Shown: positions 1-8,514 of the stretch, piece after piece
Layout of the letters: each line of letters begins with the position of its first letter
Position numbering within the stretch: the stretch's first letter is position 1
Assembly: GCA_030041045.1 (NCBI GenBank)
Contig: JASHOQ010000012.1
Location: forward strand, 52,215 to 116,214
Direction of reading: 5' to 3'
Source: Acidobacteriaceae bacterium
Lineage (GTDB): Bacteria; Acidobacteriota; Terriglobia; Terriglobales; Acidobacteriaceae
Length of the DNA: 64,000 bases
The notes under the pieces: model-generated
The model's input: the letters and a program-made list of their open reading frames with translations, nothing else
Told to the model about the DNA's origin: nothing
Database searches by the model: none
Program-made: the position numbers and the translations under genes

Positions 1-1
1 C

Positions 2-658
2 GGCAACCAGGCGGCCGCGCGGGCAACCGCCATCGAGACTCTGCGGCTCGACCCCTCCGACAGCTCCGCGCGTTCGATGTTGACGTCCGCTCCGCTCCAG
101 AATGCCGACTACTGGATCAATGTTTCTCTTTATCGATATCAGGCGGGCGATTACCGGAAGTGCATCGACGCAGCCCAGCAGGCTCTCAAGCTGAATCCCA
201 ATTCCGAAATCGCCTATAACAACATCGGCGCCGCCTACGCGGGCCTGAAGGAGTGGGATGCGGCCATCGAGAACGAGCTCCAGGCGTTGCGCCTCAAGCC
301 AGACTTCCAGCTCGCGAAGAACAATCTTGCTCTCTATGCGCGGATGAAGTCCGGGAACAGCGCAGTCCAGCCAGCGAACGCCACCGCCGAAGACTGGCTG
401 AACGCCTCGCTGCGCGACAATCAAGCAGGGCAGTATCAAAAGAGCATTCAAGATGCCGAACAGGCGCTCCGCTTGCGTCCCAACTACGCCGAGGCCTACA
501 ACAACATTGCCGCCGGCTACGAGGCAATGAGGCAATGGGATAAGGCAATCTCGAATGCCCAGGAGGCCATTCGCCTCAAACCCGACTTCCAGCTTGCCAG
601 AAACAATCTGGCCTGGGCCGTGTCGCAAAAGGCGAAAGCTGCGGGCGCAGACCGCTGA
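2..658 (+). CDS. TPR-repeat protein, 3' part (5' end outside window)
   Basis: The reading frame is open to the left edge of the window, and the codons before the first internal ATG (77) already read as the end of a TPR helix (IETLRLDPSDS), so this is the C-terminal part of a longer protein. It shows two pairs of tetratricopeptide repeats with the usual spacing (YQAGDYRKCIDAAQQALKLN, AYNNIGAAYAGLKEWDAAIE, then a second similar pair). TPRs make protein-protein scaffolds. The gene sits 46 bp before a glycosyltransferase operon on the same strand, which is a common setting for TPR proteins of polysaccharide or glycosylation loci. The role is inferred only from context. Confidence 0.8.
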   Translation, partial: GNQAAARATAIETLRLDPSDSSARSMLTSAPLQNADYWINVSLYRYQAGDYRKCIDAAQQALKLNPNSEIAYNNIGAAYAGLKEWDAAIENELQALRLKPDFQLAKNNLALYARMKSGNSAVQPANATAEDWLNASLRDNQAGQYQKSIQDAEQALRLRPNYAEAYNNIAAGYEAMRQWDKAISNAQEAIRLKPDFQLARNNLAWAVSQKAKAAGADR

Positions 659-704
659 TCCGTGATTGCGCTGCCCGGTGTACGATGGATCAAACTGAAC
701 GACC

Positions 705-1757
705 GTGGATCAGCCAGCTATCCTCTCCCAAATCGCCGTGCTCATTCCTGCTCGCCGACAGGATCCCCAGCTGAATCCTCTCGTCGACAGCCTGCTCCTC
801 GCCGGATTCGGCGCGGTAATTGTCGTTGACGACGGGAGTCCGGCCGAAGATAAACCTCTCTTTCAACTTCTTGCCGCGAAGGACCGCGTGCATCTGCTGC
901 ATCACGCAGTCAATCTGGGCAAGGGGCGTGCGCTCAAGACAGGAATCAACTACTTCCTCAATACGTTTCCGCAATTTTCCGGTCTGGTTACCGCCGATGC
1001 CGATGGGCAACACACACCAGCCGCTATCGCGCGCGTCGCACAGGCGTTAGAAAGCGCGCAGCGGCGCTCCGTGCTGGGAGTAAGAGAATTCGGCGGCGAT
1101 GTTCCGCTGCGCAGCCGGTTCGGCAACAGCGTCACCCGGCTCGTCTTCCACTTCTTCAGCGGTCATCGCCTGCTCGATACACAGACTGGCCTGCGCGCGT
1201 TCTCAACGGCACTCCTGCCTGAACTGCTGGCCCTGACCGGTGAGCGCTACGAATATGAGATGACAGTCCTGGCTTACCTGTGCAGGCATGGAACCCCGCC
1301 CGCCGAGGTCACAATACCGACCATTTATATAGACAAGAATCGGTCCTCACACTTCGATCCCGTGCGCGACTCCATGCGCATCTACTTTGTACTGCTGCGT
1401 TTTTATGCGTCCTCTCTGGCCTCAGCAGCCCTCGATTTCGCCGTATTTTCCGCAATGTTTTTAATCACGCGCAACATTCTGGTTTCCGTGATCGCAGGCC
1501 GCGTCAGTTCTCTCGCCAATTTCTTGCTGAACAAGCGCTTTGTCTTTTTCAGCGATCGCTCCTACGCAGGCGCGCTGTGGAGGTATTATCTACTGGCCGC
1601 GGCTATTGCCGCGGTTTCCTATTCCGCTGTGCGCGCTTCCTTCGTATATTGGCATTGGAACGTATTTGCCACAAAGATCGCCGTCGATGCGCTCCTTTCG
1701 CTAGCCAGCTTTTCGGTGCAGCGTACGTTCGTATTTCCGTCTTCTGAGGGCCGTTAG
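705..1757 (+). CDS. GT2 family glycosyltransferase with C-terminal GtrA-like membrane domain
   Basis: GTG start, 350 residues. Residues about 8-215 form a GT-A fold family 2 glycosyltransferase: nucleotide-sugar site VVDDGS near residue 46, the metal-binding DADGQH motif near 100, and the conserved LDTQTGLRAF segment. This arrangement is typical of dolichyl-phosphate-mannose-synthase-like enzymes that load a polyprenyl phosphate with sugar. Residues about 225-350 are a GtrA/DPMS-type four-helix membrane domain with its NFLLNKRFVF signature, usually a lipid-linked sugar flippase or anchor. The stop is one base before the next start, so the two genes are almost certainly co-transcribed. The substrate sugar is unknown. 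Confidence 0.88.
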   Translation: MDQPAILSQIAVLIPARRQDPQLNPLVDSLLLAGFGAVIVVDDGSPAEDKPLFQLLAAKDRVHLLHHAVNLGKGRALKTGINYFLNTFPQFSGLVTADADGQHTPAAIARVAQALESAQRRSVLGVREFGGDVPLRSRFGNSVTRLVFHFFSGHRLLDTQTGLRAFSTALLPELLALTGERYEYEMTVLAYLCRHGTPPAEVTIPTIYIDKNRSSHFDPVRDSMRIYFVLLRFYASSLASAALDFAVFSAMFLITRNILVSVIAGRVSSLANFLLNKRFVFFSDRSYAGALWRYYLLAAAIAAVSYSAVRASFVYWHWNVFATKIAVDALLSLASFSVQRTFVFPSSEGR

Positions 1758-1758
1758 C

Positions 1759-3123
1759 TTGACCACGATTCGAATTTGGATCTTGAAGGCGCTGCCCTGG
1801 ACTACTGGCGCATGGGTCTTCGTCCAACTTCTCAGCCTGCGCCTCGGCCTGTTGAACCCGTTCTTCTTTGACGCAATGCATGCCGATGTGCAGGGCATCG
1901 ATTATTTCAGTGTGCCCAAAGCGTATTTGAACCTGATGGCCGGCCGCAGCGCATTTGCCACCTCCGATCCGCCCACGTATGGCCCTCACTATACCTGGTT
2001 TGTTAACCATCCTGCTTTGGCAGTATGGCTGGGCAGCTGGCTTAGTTTCTTTCCGCCGATGACGAGTTACGGCGTCTACACGCTGGTGGCGATCGCAACC
2101 ATGGCAGGCTGCGCGTGGCTGCTGGCGCGCGAAAGCGGCGATGCGCTTACCCGCCGCCTGATCTGGCTGCTCGTCATGGGAGCATTTCCCACCTACTGGA
2201 TGTATTTTGTAGGCAACGTGCACGCCCTGCCGGTGCTGGCACTTGCAATGTTGTTGACGGGCATATACCGGCTGACGTACGCGCGCCGGGGAACTGCGCT
2301 GGTTCTGGCCGGGCTGTTGCTCAGCCTGCTGAGCAAGCCGATTGTGCTCATCATGATGCCCCTGCTGCTTCTGCTTAAAGAGACGCGCAGGACGGCGCTG
2401 CAGGCGCTGGGGATTTACGCCGCGGTGTCGGTGCTGTTTGAAGTTGTGCCGGTGCTGAATCCGGAGGCGATTGGTCTGAAAAAGGTGGCATGGCTCGCGG
2501 TTCACCCTGGATTCGTGCGCCAGAACATGAACTACTACACAAATAATCTTCAGATCAATTCCTGGATGCGCGACAACAGCGCTCACTGGTTCAATATGAT
2601 CGCGCAGTCGGGCACGCGGCTCATTCACGTTGACGTTTATTCCCTGCCCGTCTTTCTCGATACACTGACCGGCGCGCGAACTCCGGACTGGCTTTGCAAA
2701 TTGTCTCTCCTGTTGGTTTTGGCAATGGCCGTTCCCGTTGCGCTCATACAGGACAAACAACTGCGGTTAGAGGCTGCGCTCCTCCTTCTCATGGCCACGT
2801 CGCTCGTCTATTTCCTGGGCTATCCCACGGTGTGGGAGTATCAATACACAAGCATTTTGCCTGTGGCGGCCATGCTGCTCCTCGCAGGCGAGCGTGGCGT
2901 CTTCTACAGGCGAACGTGTTGGTGGATGTTTGGTCTTGCGGCCTGCGCCTGGTTGCCCAGCCTCTACGTCTTCACCGAAGGCCAGCCAATAGTCGCCCGC
3001 ACAATGCTCATCATCTGGGCTGACCGCGTCCTTCCGGTTACGGCTCTCTTCCTGCTGATGGCTGCAGCCCTGATCCGCATGTTGTGGTCGTTGCGCGCAG
3101 CCGCGGCCACCCAAGAACCGTAA
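1759..3123 (+). CDS. Polytopic membrane protein, probable GT-C/GT87-type glycosyltransferase
   Basis: TTG start one base after the upstream stop, 454 residues. The protein is largely hydrophobic with about ten predicted membrane spans, and it has a conserved-looking aromatic N-terminal loop (residues about 60-95, with DPPTYGPHYTWFVNHP). Proteins of this shape next to a GT2-GtrA protein are usually GT-C enzymes that use a polyprenyl-phosphate sugar, such as the GT87/DUF2029 family. I see no single diagnostic motif, so the family assignment is inference from topology and context. Function within cell-envelope glycan or glycolipid synthesis is likely. Confidence 0.65.
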   Translation: MTTIRIWILKALPWTTGAWVFVQLLSLRLGLLNPFFFDAMHADVQGIDYFSVPKAYLNLMAGRSAFATSDPPTYGPHYTWFVNHPALAVWLGSWLSFFPPMTSYGVYTLVAIATMAGCAWLLARESGDALTRRLIWLLVMGAFPTYWMYFVGNVHALPVLALAMLLTGIYRLTYARRGTALVLAGLLLSLLSKPIVLIMMPLLLLLKETRRTALQALGIYAAVSVLFEVVPVLNPEAIGLKKVAWLAVHPGFVRQNMNYYTNNLQINSWMRDNSAHWFNMIAQSGTRLIHVDVYSLPVFLDTLTGARTPDWLCKLSLLLVLAMAVPVALIQDKQLRLEAALLLLMATSLVYFLGYPTVWEYQYTSILPVAAMLLLAGERGVFYRRTCWWMFGLAACAWLPSLYVFTEGQPIVARTMLIIWADRVLPVTALFLLMAAALIRMLWSLRAAAATQEP

Positions 3124-3154
3124 CCCCCGCCGTGAGTCGAGTTGGATAGGTGCA

Positions 3155-3376
3155 ATCCTGGTTTTTCGATTTCTCCGCTTCGTCCACGGCCCACGCCAGA
3201 TTGCTTTTGGCCAGCCGCATCGTGGGATCGATGCAGACTGCTTTTTGATACCAATTCGCGGCGGCCACAGGCTGTTTTTCAGCCATGTAGGCAACGCCGA
3301 TGTTATTGGCTGCCTGAGCGCTTTTAGGATCCAGGGGCGACGGATTGCCGCTATCATCGCTCTCCTCTCCAGCCAA
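3155..3376 (-). pseudogene. Antisense TPR fragment
   Basis: On the minus strand a stretch of about 74 codons reads as the last repeat of a TPR protein (AANNIGVAYMAEKQPVAAAN, then RLAKSNLAWAVDEAEKS). It closely resembles the final repeat of the TPR protein at the left edge (RNNLAWAVSQKAKA). There is no credible start (TTG at best), an in-frame stop lies 7 codons upstream of that TTG, and the frame runs on past the repeat into the 3' end of the opposite gene. I read it as the remnant of a duplicated or rearranged TPR gene. A chance reading frame is less likely given the repeat match. Confidence 0.45.
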
Positions 3377-3439
3377 ATCAAAATAGCAGCCGCGTCAAAG
3401 CGCACCGAGGAGCCAATCTTGAAGTGAGGTATTTGATTT

Positions 3440-3766
3440 GCGGCGGCGATCCCCTTCGCCAACTACGGTGATCCGGTGGTACAGGCGGCCGTCGGCCAGC
3501 GGCGCCGATTCTTCGAGGAAAAGGCCGACCACCTGTTTCAAATTGAAATCTTCTACTGCATTGTTCTCGAAGGCGCACGGTCGAAGACGGGCCTGGGAGC
3601 TGCCTTTACACGGCTTTTCGCGATCCCGCAGGCGCCCTTGACGAATTGCGGACGCAGTTCACAGGCAATCGTATGAAAACTTTGCAGCGCTCACGGATCG
3701 AACGCGACCTCGCCCGGCTTGAACAGCGCGCACAAGCGTTCGCACGGCAGCTTAGCGATTTCGTGC
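3440..3766 (+). pseudogene. VirB4/TrbE-type conjugation ATPase, N-terminal fragment with frameshift
   Basis: The frame beginning near 3440 reads IPFANYGDPVVQ then RRRFFEEKADHLFQIEIFYC and LEGARSKTGLGAAFTRLF, which is the style of the CagE/TrbE/VirB4 N-terminal domain. At about 3619 the homology moves to another frame (one base lost) and goes on as RDPAGALDELRTQFTGNRMK, IERDLARLEQRAQAFARQLSDF. The similarity stops at about 3766. VirB4 is the ATPase that powers type IV secretion; a complete protein is about 800 residues, so only about 110 remain. No other conjugation gene is nearby. It is a dead relic of a mobile element. Confidence 0.7.
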
Positions 3767-4448
3767 GACCGATGTTGCTGTTCTGCGTACAGATCACAGG
3801 TTAACCCCAGCCGCTGTGCTTGGCAGTTCAAAGGATCTCACTGTCGGCCAGTTGGCCATCGCCGTTGACAATCCTTTCGGCTTTCAGTTCACGGTGACAG
3901 CCGGCGTCGTGAGCGCGTTGGGCCGCAGCATGAGATCGTCATCGGGAAGGATGATGGAAGAAATTATTCAGACGGATGCTGCCCTCAGTCCCGGAAATTC
4001 GGGAGGCCCGTTGGTTGATTCACTGGGCCGCGTGATCGGCGTGAATACAGCAACAATAATGGGTGCGCAGGGGCTATGCTTTGCAGTCGGTATCGACACG
4101 GCAAAATACGTCGCTAGCCAGATTCTTCAGCATGGACGAGTGCAGCGCAGCTGGATCGGTATCGCCGCGCAAAATGTTCCCCTGCCCCGCCGCCTCGTGT
4201 ACGAGTACAAGCTGCCGGCATCTTCCGGAGTAATGGCGACAAGCGTCGACCCGGAGGGCCCGGCCGGCAAGGCCGGCCTTCGCGAAGGAGACATCATTAT
4301 GGGTTTCGCCAGCGAGACAGTGAGCGGAATTGATGAACTCCACAGACTCCTTTCCGCTGACCGGGCAGGAAATCGCCTGCCGCTCCTGGCGTTGCGCGGT
4401 GTTCAGCTCGTAGTCGTAACTGTTATGCCGACGCATCGGCCGGAGTAG
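3765..4448 (+). pseudogene. HtrA/DegP-type S1C serine protease, 5'-truncated
   Basis: From 3765 the frame reads ATDVAVLRTDHRLTPAAVLG, matching the catalytic-Asp segment of S1C proteases (usually TDLAVL). The nucleophile follows in AALSPGNSGGPLVDS, then one PDZ domain (GVMATSVDPEGPAGKAGLREGDII) to the end. The N-terminal third, with the catalytic His and any signal peptide, is missing: upstream sequence belongs to a VirB4 fragment in another frame. A GTG at 3816 could start a 210-residue product, but it would lack His and Asp and be inactive. HtrA proteins normally handle misfolded envelope proteins. Treated as a pseudogene. Confidence 0.75.
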
Positions 4449-4514
4449 CGCTTCGCGGCACATACTAAAGCCCGCGGACGGTCAGGTGCATCGGTTTCTC
4501 ATGTTGCGCTTGGT

Positions 4515-6479
4515 GTGAAAGAATTTAGGTTCGAAACCGGTATGCACGTTCAAGACCCCAACGAAAAGGCGCTCAGTGAAACTAGCCAGCACGAGACTCT
4601 ACACGCCGCTGAATTGCGGACACTGGAGTCGATCGCTGATGGAGCGAGCCTTAAGGACGTCCTGGATCAATTGTGCAGTGCCATCGATCTGCAGATCGCG
4701 CCATCGGTCACGACGGTTTTAGTGAAAGATGCTGAGCGCGAATGCCTTTGGCATGGCGGGGGGCCGGGTGTCCCTGCAGAGTGGCTTTCGGCGGTCATTC
4801 CCGTTCCTGTGGCTTTTGAGGCTGGACTATGCGGGACTGCGGCATTCCTGAAGGAGCGGGTCATTGTCTCTGACGTAGCGACGGAGCCCAACTGGCGTGA
4901 TCAATTTCGCGATCTTGCCCTTCGGAACGGAATTCGCGGCGCTTGGTCCGAGCCGATTCTCACTAAAGACAACGAAGTGCTCGGCACTTTCGCGCTCTAC
5001 TCGCATGAAGCACGAGTTCCCACTGATGAGGATCTTGCTCTCATTCAAGGTGCTGGACACATTGCTCGTATTGCCATTGAACGCCAAAGATCGCAGGAAT
5101 CACTCAGAAACGCTCTGGAAACTATAAGAACCTCGGAATCGAGGCTTCGCCAGGTAATCGACGCTATTCCGACGTTGGCCTGGTGCAATCTGCCTGATGG
5201 TCCAAACGAGTTCCTTAATAAGCGTTGGCACGAGTACACGGGCCTATCGCCGGAAGAGTCGCATGGTTGGGGCTGGCAAGAGGCTTTTCACCCAGATGAT
5301 TTACCTTCCTTGATGGAACGATGGCGTGAGTTATTAACCTCTGGAGAACCGGGCGAAATAGAAGCACGTCTTCGTCGTTACGACGGAGTGTATCGGTGGT
5401 TCTTGATACGTGTCGAACCTTTTCGAGATGAAAGGGGCAGACTGCTGCGCTGGTATGGAACAAGCACGGACATTGAAAGTCTCAAGCAAACACAAGAGAG
5501 GCTCCGCGAAGATGAACGCGAGCTTCGGCGCATTACAGACGCGATACCGCAGACAATTGTGGTTCAGGATCCTTCGGGCTTCCCGGTTTACGCCAATCAA
5601 GCGACGCTCGACTATACGGGGCTCGGTGCTGAAGATGTCATTTCTCCGGACTTCCGCGAAAGGATCTTTCATCTAGACGACCTGGAGCGACTGCGCGAAT
5701 TTCGGAAACTCGCGCTGGAGCGTGGGCTTCCCTTTGAGATTGAGCAAAGAGCTCGGCGCAAAGATGGAGAGTACCGGTGGTTTCTTATTCGCTACAATCC
5801 TTTCAGAAATGAACAGGGACAAGTGATTCGGTGGTATGCGACGGGTACTGACATCGACGACCGCGTTCGCGCTGAAGAGAGAACGCGCAATGAAAATCTG
5901 GCGTTGCGAGAGCAAATCGACCGCGAATCGATGTTTGAGGACATCGTCGGCTCTTCCGATGCAATTCGTAAAGTTCTCCGCAAGGTGGCAAAGGTCGCAC
6001 CATCCGATTCCACGGTACTGATCACCGGTGAAACCGGTACGGGCAAAGAATTAATAGCTCGCGCCATCCACAAGCGTTCGAACCGCAGCGAACGGGCGTT
6101 CATCGGTGTGAACTGTGCCGCGATTCCCCCTTCGTTAGTCGCTTCGGAGCTCGTTGGTCATGAGAGAGGCGCATTGCCGAGCATTGGGACACGCTTGAGA
6201 CCATCCCACTTCGCGCTGACTGGAAGAACGAAAATGGCAAGTTCTGAGCGGGGTCCTAAGCAAATGAAGCTCCGAGCAGGAAAATTGTCATTCAGCTACT
6301 CAGATCTCAAGTGGCAATACCAGAGCAGAGCACTCATTGAGCGATTCAAGTCGATCAGTGTTCTCGGCAAGTGGCTGCAAACGGCCGTTCCGCTCTCGTG
6401 CCAGAACGCATATCGAGCAGCTGACACAAGCACGCTTTGGAGGCTCTACGGCCATGTGGCTCGCGTGCGTTGTCAATGA
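4515..6479 (+). pseudogene. GAF-PAS-PAS-sigma54 activator truncated in its AAA+ domain
   Basis: The frame (GTG 4515 or ATG 4542) encodes a GAF domain (about residues 30-195), two PAS/PAC domains of the FhlA-regulator style (about 205-325 and 330-455, each ending in RWYGTSTDIE or RWYATGTDID), a short linker and the start of a sigma54-interaction AAA+ domain with Walker A GETGTGKE and the NCAAIPPSLVASEL block. Homology ends at GHERGA (about 6170), where GAFTGA should follow. The last 100 or so codons to the stop at 6479 resemble nothing. Without GAFTGA, Walker B and the HTH it cannot activate sigma54 transcription. It could at most remain a sensor fragment. Confidence 0.8.
6170..6247 (+). pseudogene. 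SnoaL-like (NTF2-fold) gene tail fused to the truncated activator
   Basis: In the +2 frame, directly where the activator homology stops, about 25 codons read RIAEHWDTLETIPLRADW and a few more residues before a TGA at 6245. IAEHWD followed by a loop with a proline and a terminal NGxF is characteristic of the C-terminus of SnoaL-like small proteins. The rest of that gene is absent. From 6248 to 6566 (about 320 bases) I see no further gene, only the out-of-family tail of the activator frame. Confidence 0.55.
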
Positions 6480-6566
6480 GTGAGTTGGCGATTTGGCATC
6501 AACTCAGATGGATCAGTGACGAGAGGTACGGGGGAACACTGAATTTTGAGAGTCTCCCAAGAGGGT

Positions 6567-7469
6567 TCAGGAGCCTTCCTCCCGCAACTCCCTCCTGACC
6601 TCCTTGAGAAGGCCGAGGACGCGGTGAACCAGCGGGTCTAGATTGCCACGCGACCACAGAGCAAACGTCTCCAATGGCCCGATCGAAAAACCTGGGGTTC
6701 GTAACACGACCGAATCAGGGACAAAGCCCTTTGCGGAAGATGGAAGGAACATAATTCCCACTCTTGCCCTGGTGAGGTTTACCCCCGTCTGAAAATGTTC
6801 CGCCATTTGATGCCTGTCCGGCGGTATATGCATCTTCAGAAGGGCCGTCGCAATCATTTGATGCAGGCCTGGCAACAACTCTTTCGACGGCAAAATAAAG
6901 CGTTCGTCTTCAAGATCTTTCACGCCCACAAACCTCTTGCGGGCGGCCCTGTGCCCTTTCGGGAGAGCGACAACCAGTGACTCCCGAACCAGCAGCATGT
7001 TCTCGATTTGGTTGTAAGTACGGCTCAGGTGACCAATGCAGACATCGAGGCTTCCTGCACGTAGTCCCGTGATCTGGACGTCTTCAGCCCCTTCTCTGAG
7101 CTCCACCTTCACGAGAGGGAGCGTGCTCCTGATCTTTTCAAGGAGCCGGGGAAGAATATGGAAAGTCGCAGTCGGAATGAAGCCGAGGCGAATCGTTCCT
7201 GCCTCACCACTCTCTGCATGAAGCGCCGCGGCAGACGCCTGCTTCAGTCTCAATGAGATGTCTCGTGCCGCAGACAAAAAGACCTCGCCGGCACGGGTAA
7301 TCTCAACTCGCCGCCTCGATCGCCGAAAGAGGAGGACACCCAGCTCGTCTTCCAGTTGTTTGATCTGGACGCTTAACGAAGGCTGCGAAACACGCAGTTG
7401 TTTGCTTGCCTGCCGAAAGCTCAAGGTCTCGGCGACCGCAACGAAGTAGCGCAGGTGTCTCAGTTCCAT
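6567..7469 (-). CDS. LysR-family transcriptional regulator
   Basis: 300 residues, the usual LysR length. The N-terminal winged helix-turn-helix is clear (MELRHLRYFVAVAETLSFRQ, ASKQLRVSQPSLSVQIKQLE), followed by a linker helix and a periplasmic-binding-protein-like effector domain from about residue 90. It is divergent from the NAD(P)-binding reductase that starts at 7622. An inverted repeat with LysR-box geometry lies directly before its own start codon. It therefore probably controls the divergent reductase and represses itself. The inducer cannot be read from sequence. Confidence 0.93.
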   Translation of the reverse strand: MELRHLRYFVAVAETLSFRQASKQLRVSQPSLSVQIKQLEDELGVLLFRRSRRRVEITRAGEVFLSAARDISLRLKQASAAALHAESGEAGTIRLGFIPTATFHILPRLLEKIRSTLPLVKVELREGAEDVQITGLRAGSLDVCIGHLSRTYNQIENMLLVRESLVVALPKGHRAARKRFVGVKDLEDERFILPSKELLPGLHQMIATALLKMHIPPDRHQMAEHFQTGVNLTRARVGIMFLPSSAKGFVPDSVVLRTPGFSIGPLETFALWSRGNLDPLVHRVLGLLKEVRRELREEGS

Positions 7470-7471
7470 TA

Positions 7472-7492
7472 CTGATACTCACTGACTATCAG
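7472..7492. promoter_or_regulatory. Candidate LysR box (T-N11-A inverted repeat)
   Basis: CTGATA and TATCAG arms are separated by nine bases; T7476 and A7488 give the classical T-N11-A spacing. The site lies between the divergent lysR start (7469) and the reductase gene, touching the lysR start, as expected for an autoregulatory site. Confidence 0.5.
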
Positions 7493-7621
7493 AGTGACAG
7501 AAACAAAGTACCACACCGTATCACCAGGCTGACGAATCTCACAACCTGTCGCGCCAATGAACGTGGCGAAATCGGCCGAGAACGGTGCGTCGCTCGGAAG
7601 TCGAACCAAAGGAGGTTCATC

Positions 7622-8248
7622 ATGAAGGTAGGGTTTATAGGTGCAGGCAAGGTTACGCGTACGATCAGCCGTCATTTCATCATCGCGGGTCACACTGTGG
7701 TGGTATCCAACTCCAGAGGGCCTGAGACGTTGGCTGATTTTGTTGCCGATCTGGGCCCAGGAGCCAGCGCAGGGACAAAGCAGCAGGCGGCCGAGTGCGA
7801 TGTTGTCATGCTCGCTACCAATTGGGTGAGCGTGCCTGAAGCGTTGAAGGGTATCGATTGGCGCGGCCGAATTCTGATCGATGCGACAAACGCGCATATC
7901 GACCCCGTTCCCGATATCAGCTTGGCAGGAGTCACCAGATCGCGGGTCGCGCTGAAGGGGCGCACGTCAAGCGGGATGGTCGCTGAGATGGCGGTTGGGG
8001 CACGGCTCGTAAAAGCCTTTAGCAACATGCCGATGATGTGGATTCAAGACTTCACGCCGAACAAACCCCGTACCGTCATCTTTGTGTCGGGCGACGATAC
8101 CGAAGCCAAAAGGTTGGTGATCGAATTGATCAACAGCACTGGGTTGGTCGCGATCGATCTCGGGCCGCTCGCCAATGGCGATGCCTTGCACGACGTCGGC
8201 GGTCCTTTATCCGGGCTCGATTTCCATTTTGTCCGCCGCCTTCGGTGA
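7622..8248 (+). CDS. NADPH-dependent F420 reductase-family oxidoreductase
   Basis: Start chosen at ATG 7622 because a strong Shine-Dalgarno (AAAGGAGG) sits eight bases upstream; longer versions of the frame lack one. The 208-residue protein opens with the Rossmann motif KVGFIGAGKVTRTISRHF and continues with SNSRGPET, VVMLATNW and KAFSNM, the pattern of the COG2085 family (F420-dependent NADP reductase fold). These proteins bind NADP(H); many act on cofactors other than F420 or on small redox substrates. It is the divergent target of the LysR regulator. The exact substrate is unknown. Confidence 0.88.
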   Translation: MKVGFIGAGKVTRTISRHFIIAGHTVVVSNSRGPETLADFVADLGPGASAGTKQQAAECDVVMLATNWVSVPEALKGIDWRGRILIDATNAHIDPVPDISLAGVTRSRVALKGRTSSGMVAEMAVGARLVKAFSNMPMMWIQDFTPNKPRTVIFVSGDDTEAKRLVIELINSTGLVAIDLGPLANGDALHDVGGPLSGLDFHFVRRLR

Positions 8249-8514
8249 GAGTTGCTTAATCTTTAGAGAGATTTCTGTCGCGCCATGAGAACCGGGCGAG
8301 TGTCCGCGCATTCTTCCGGCCATGGCGCGCAGTAGGCCAACGACTCCGAGTAACCAAGACCTCGCAGAATCAGCGACATTCGCAAGAGAGAAATGTCAAG
8401 GGTTGCCAACAGGCCAACGCGCTCATCGAGGCACGGGAGCTCGCCTAATTTTGATACTCGGCGATTCTGCATTCACTAACGCCCTTGAAAGATCGCGGGA
8501 CTAAGACCCGTTTC

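Noticed and set aside
1603..2760. 385-codon minus-strand frame opposite the membrane protein gene
   Set aside because: Composition (many Gln, His, Arg) is typical of the complement of a hydrophobic gene; no domain or start signal.
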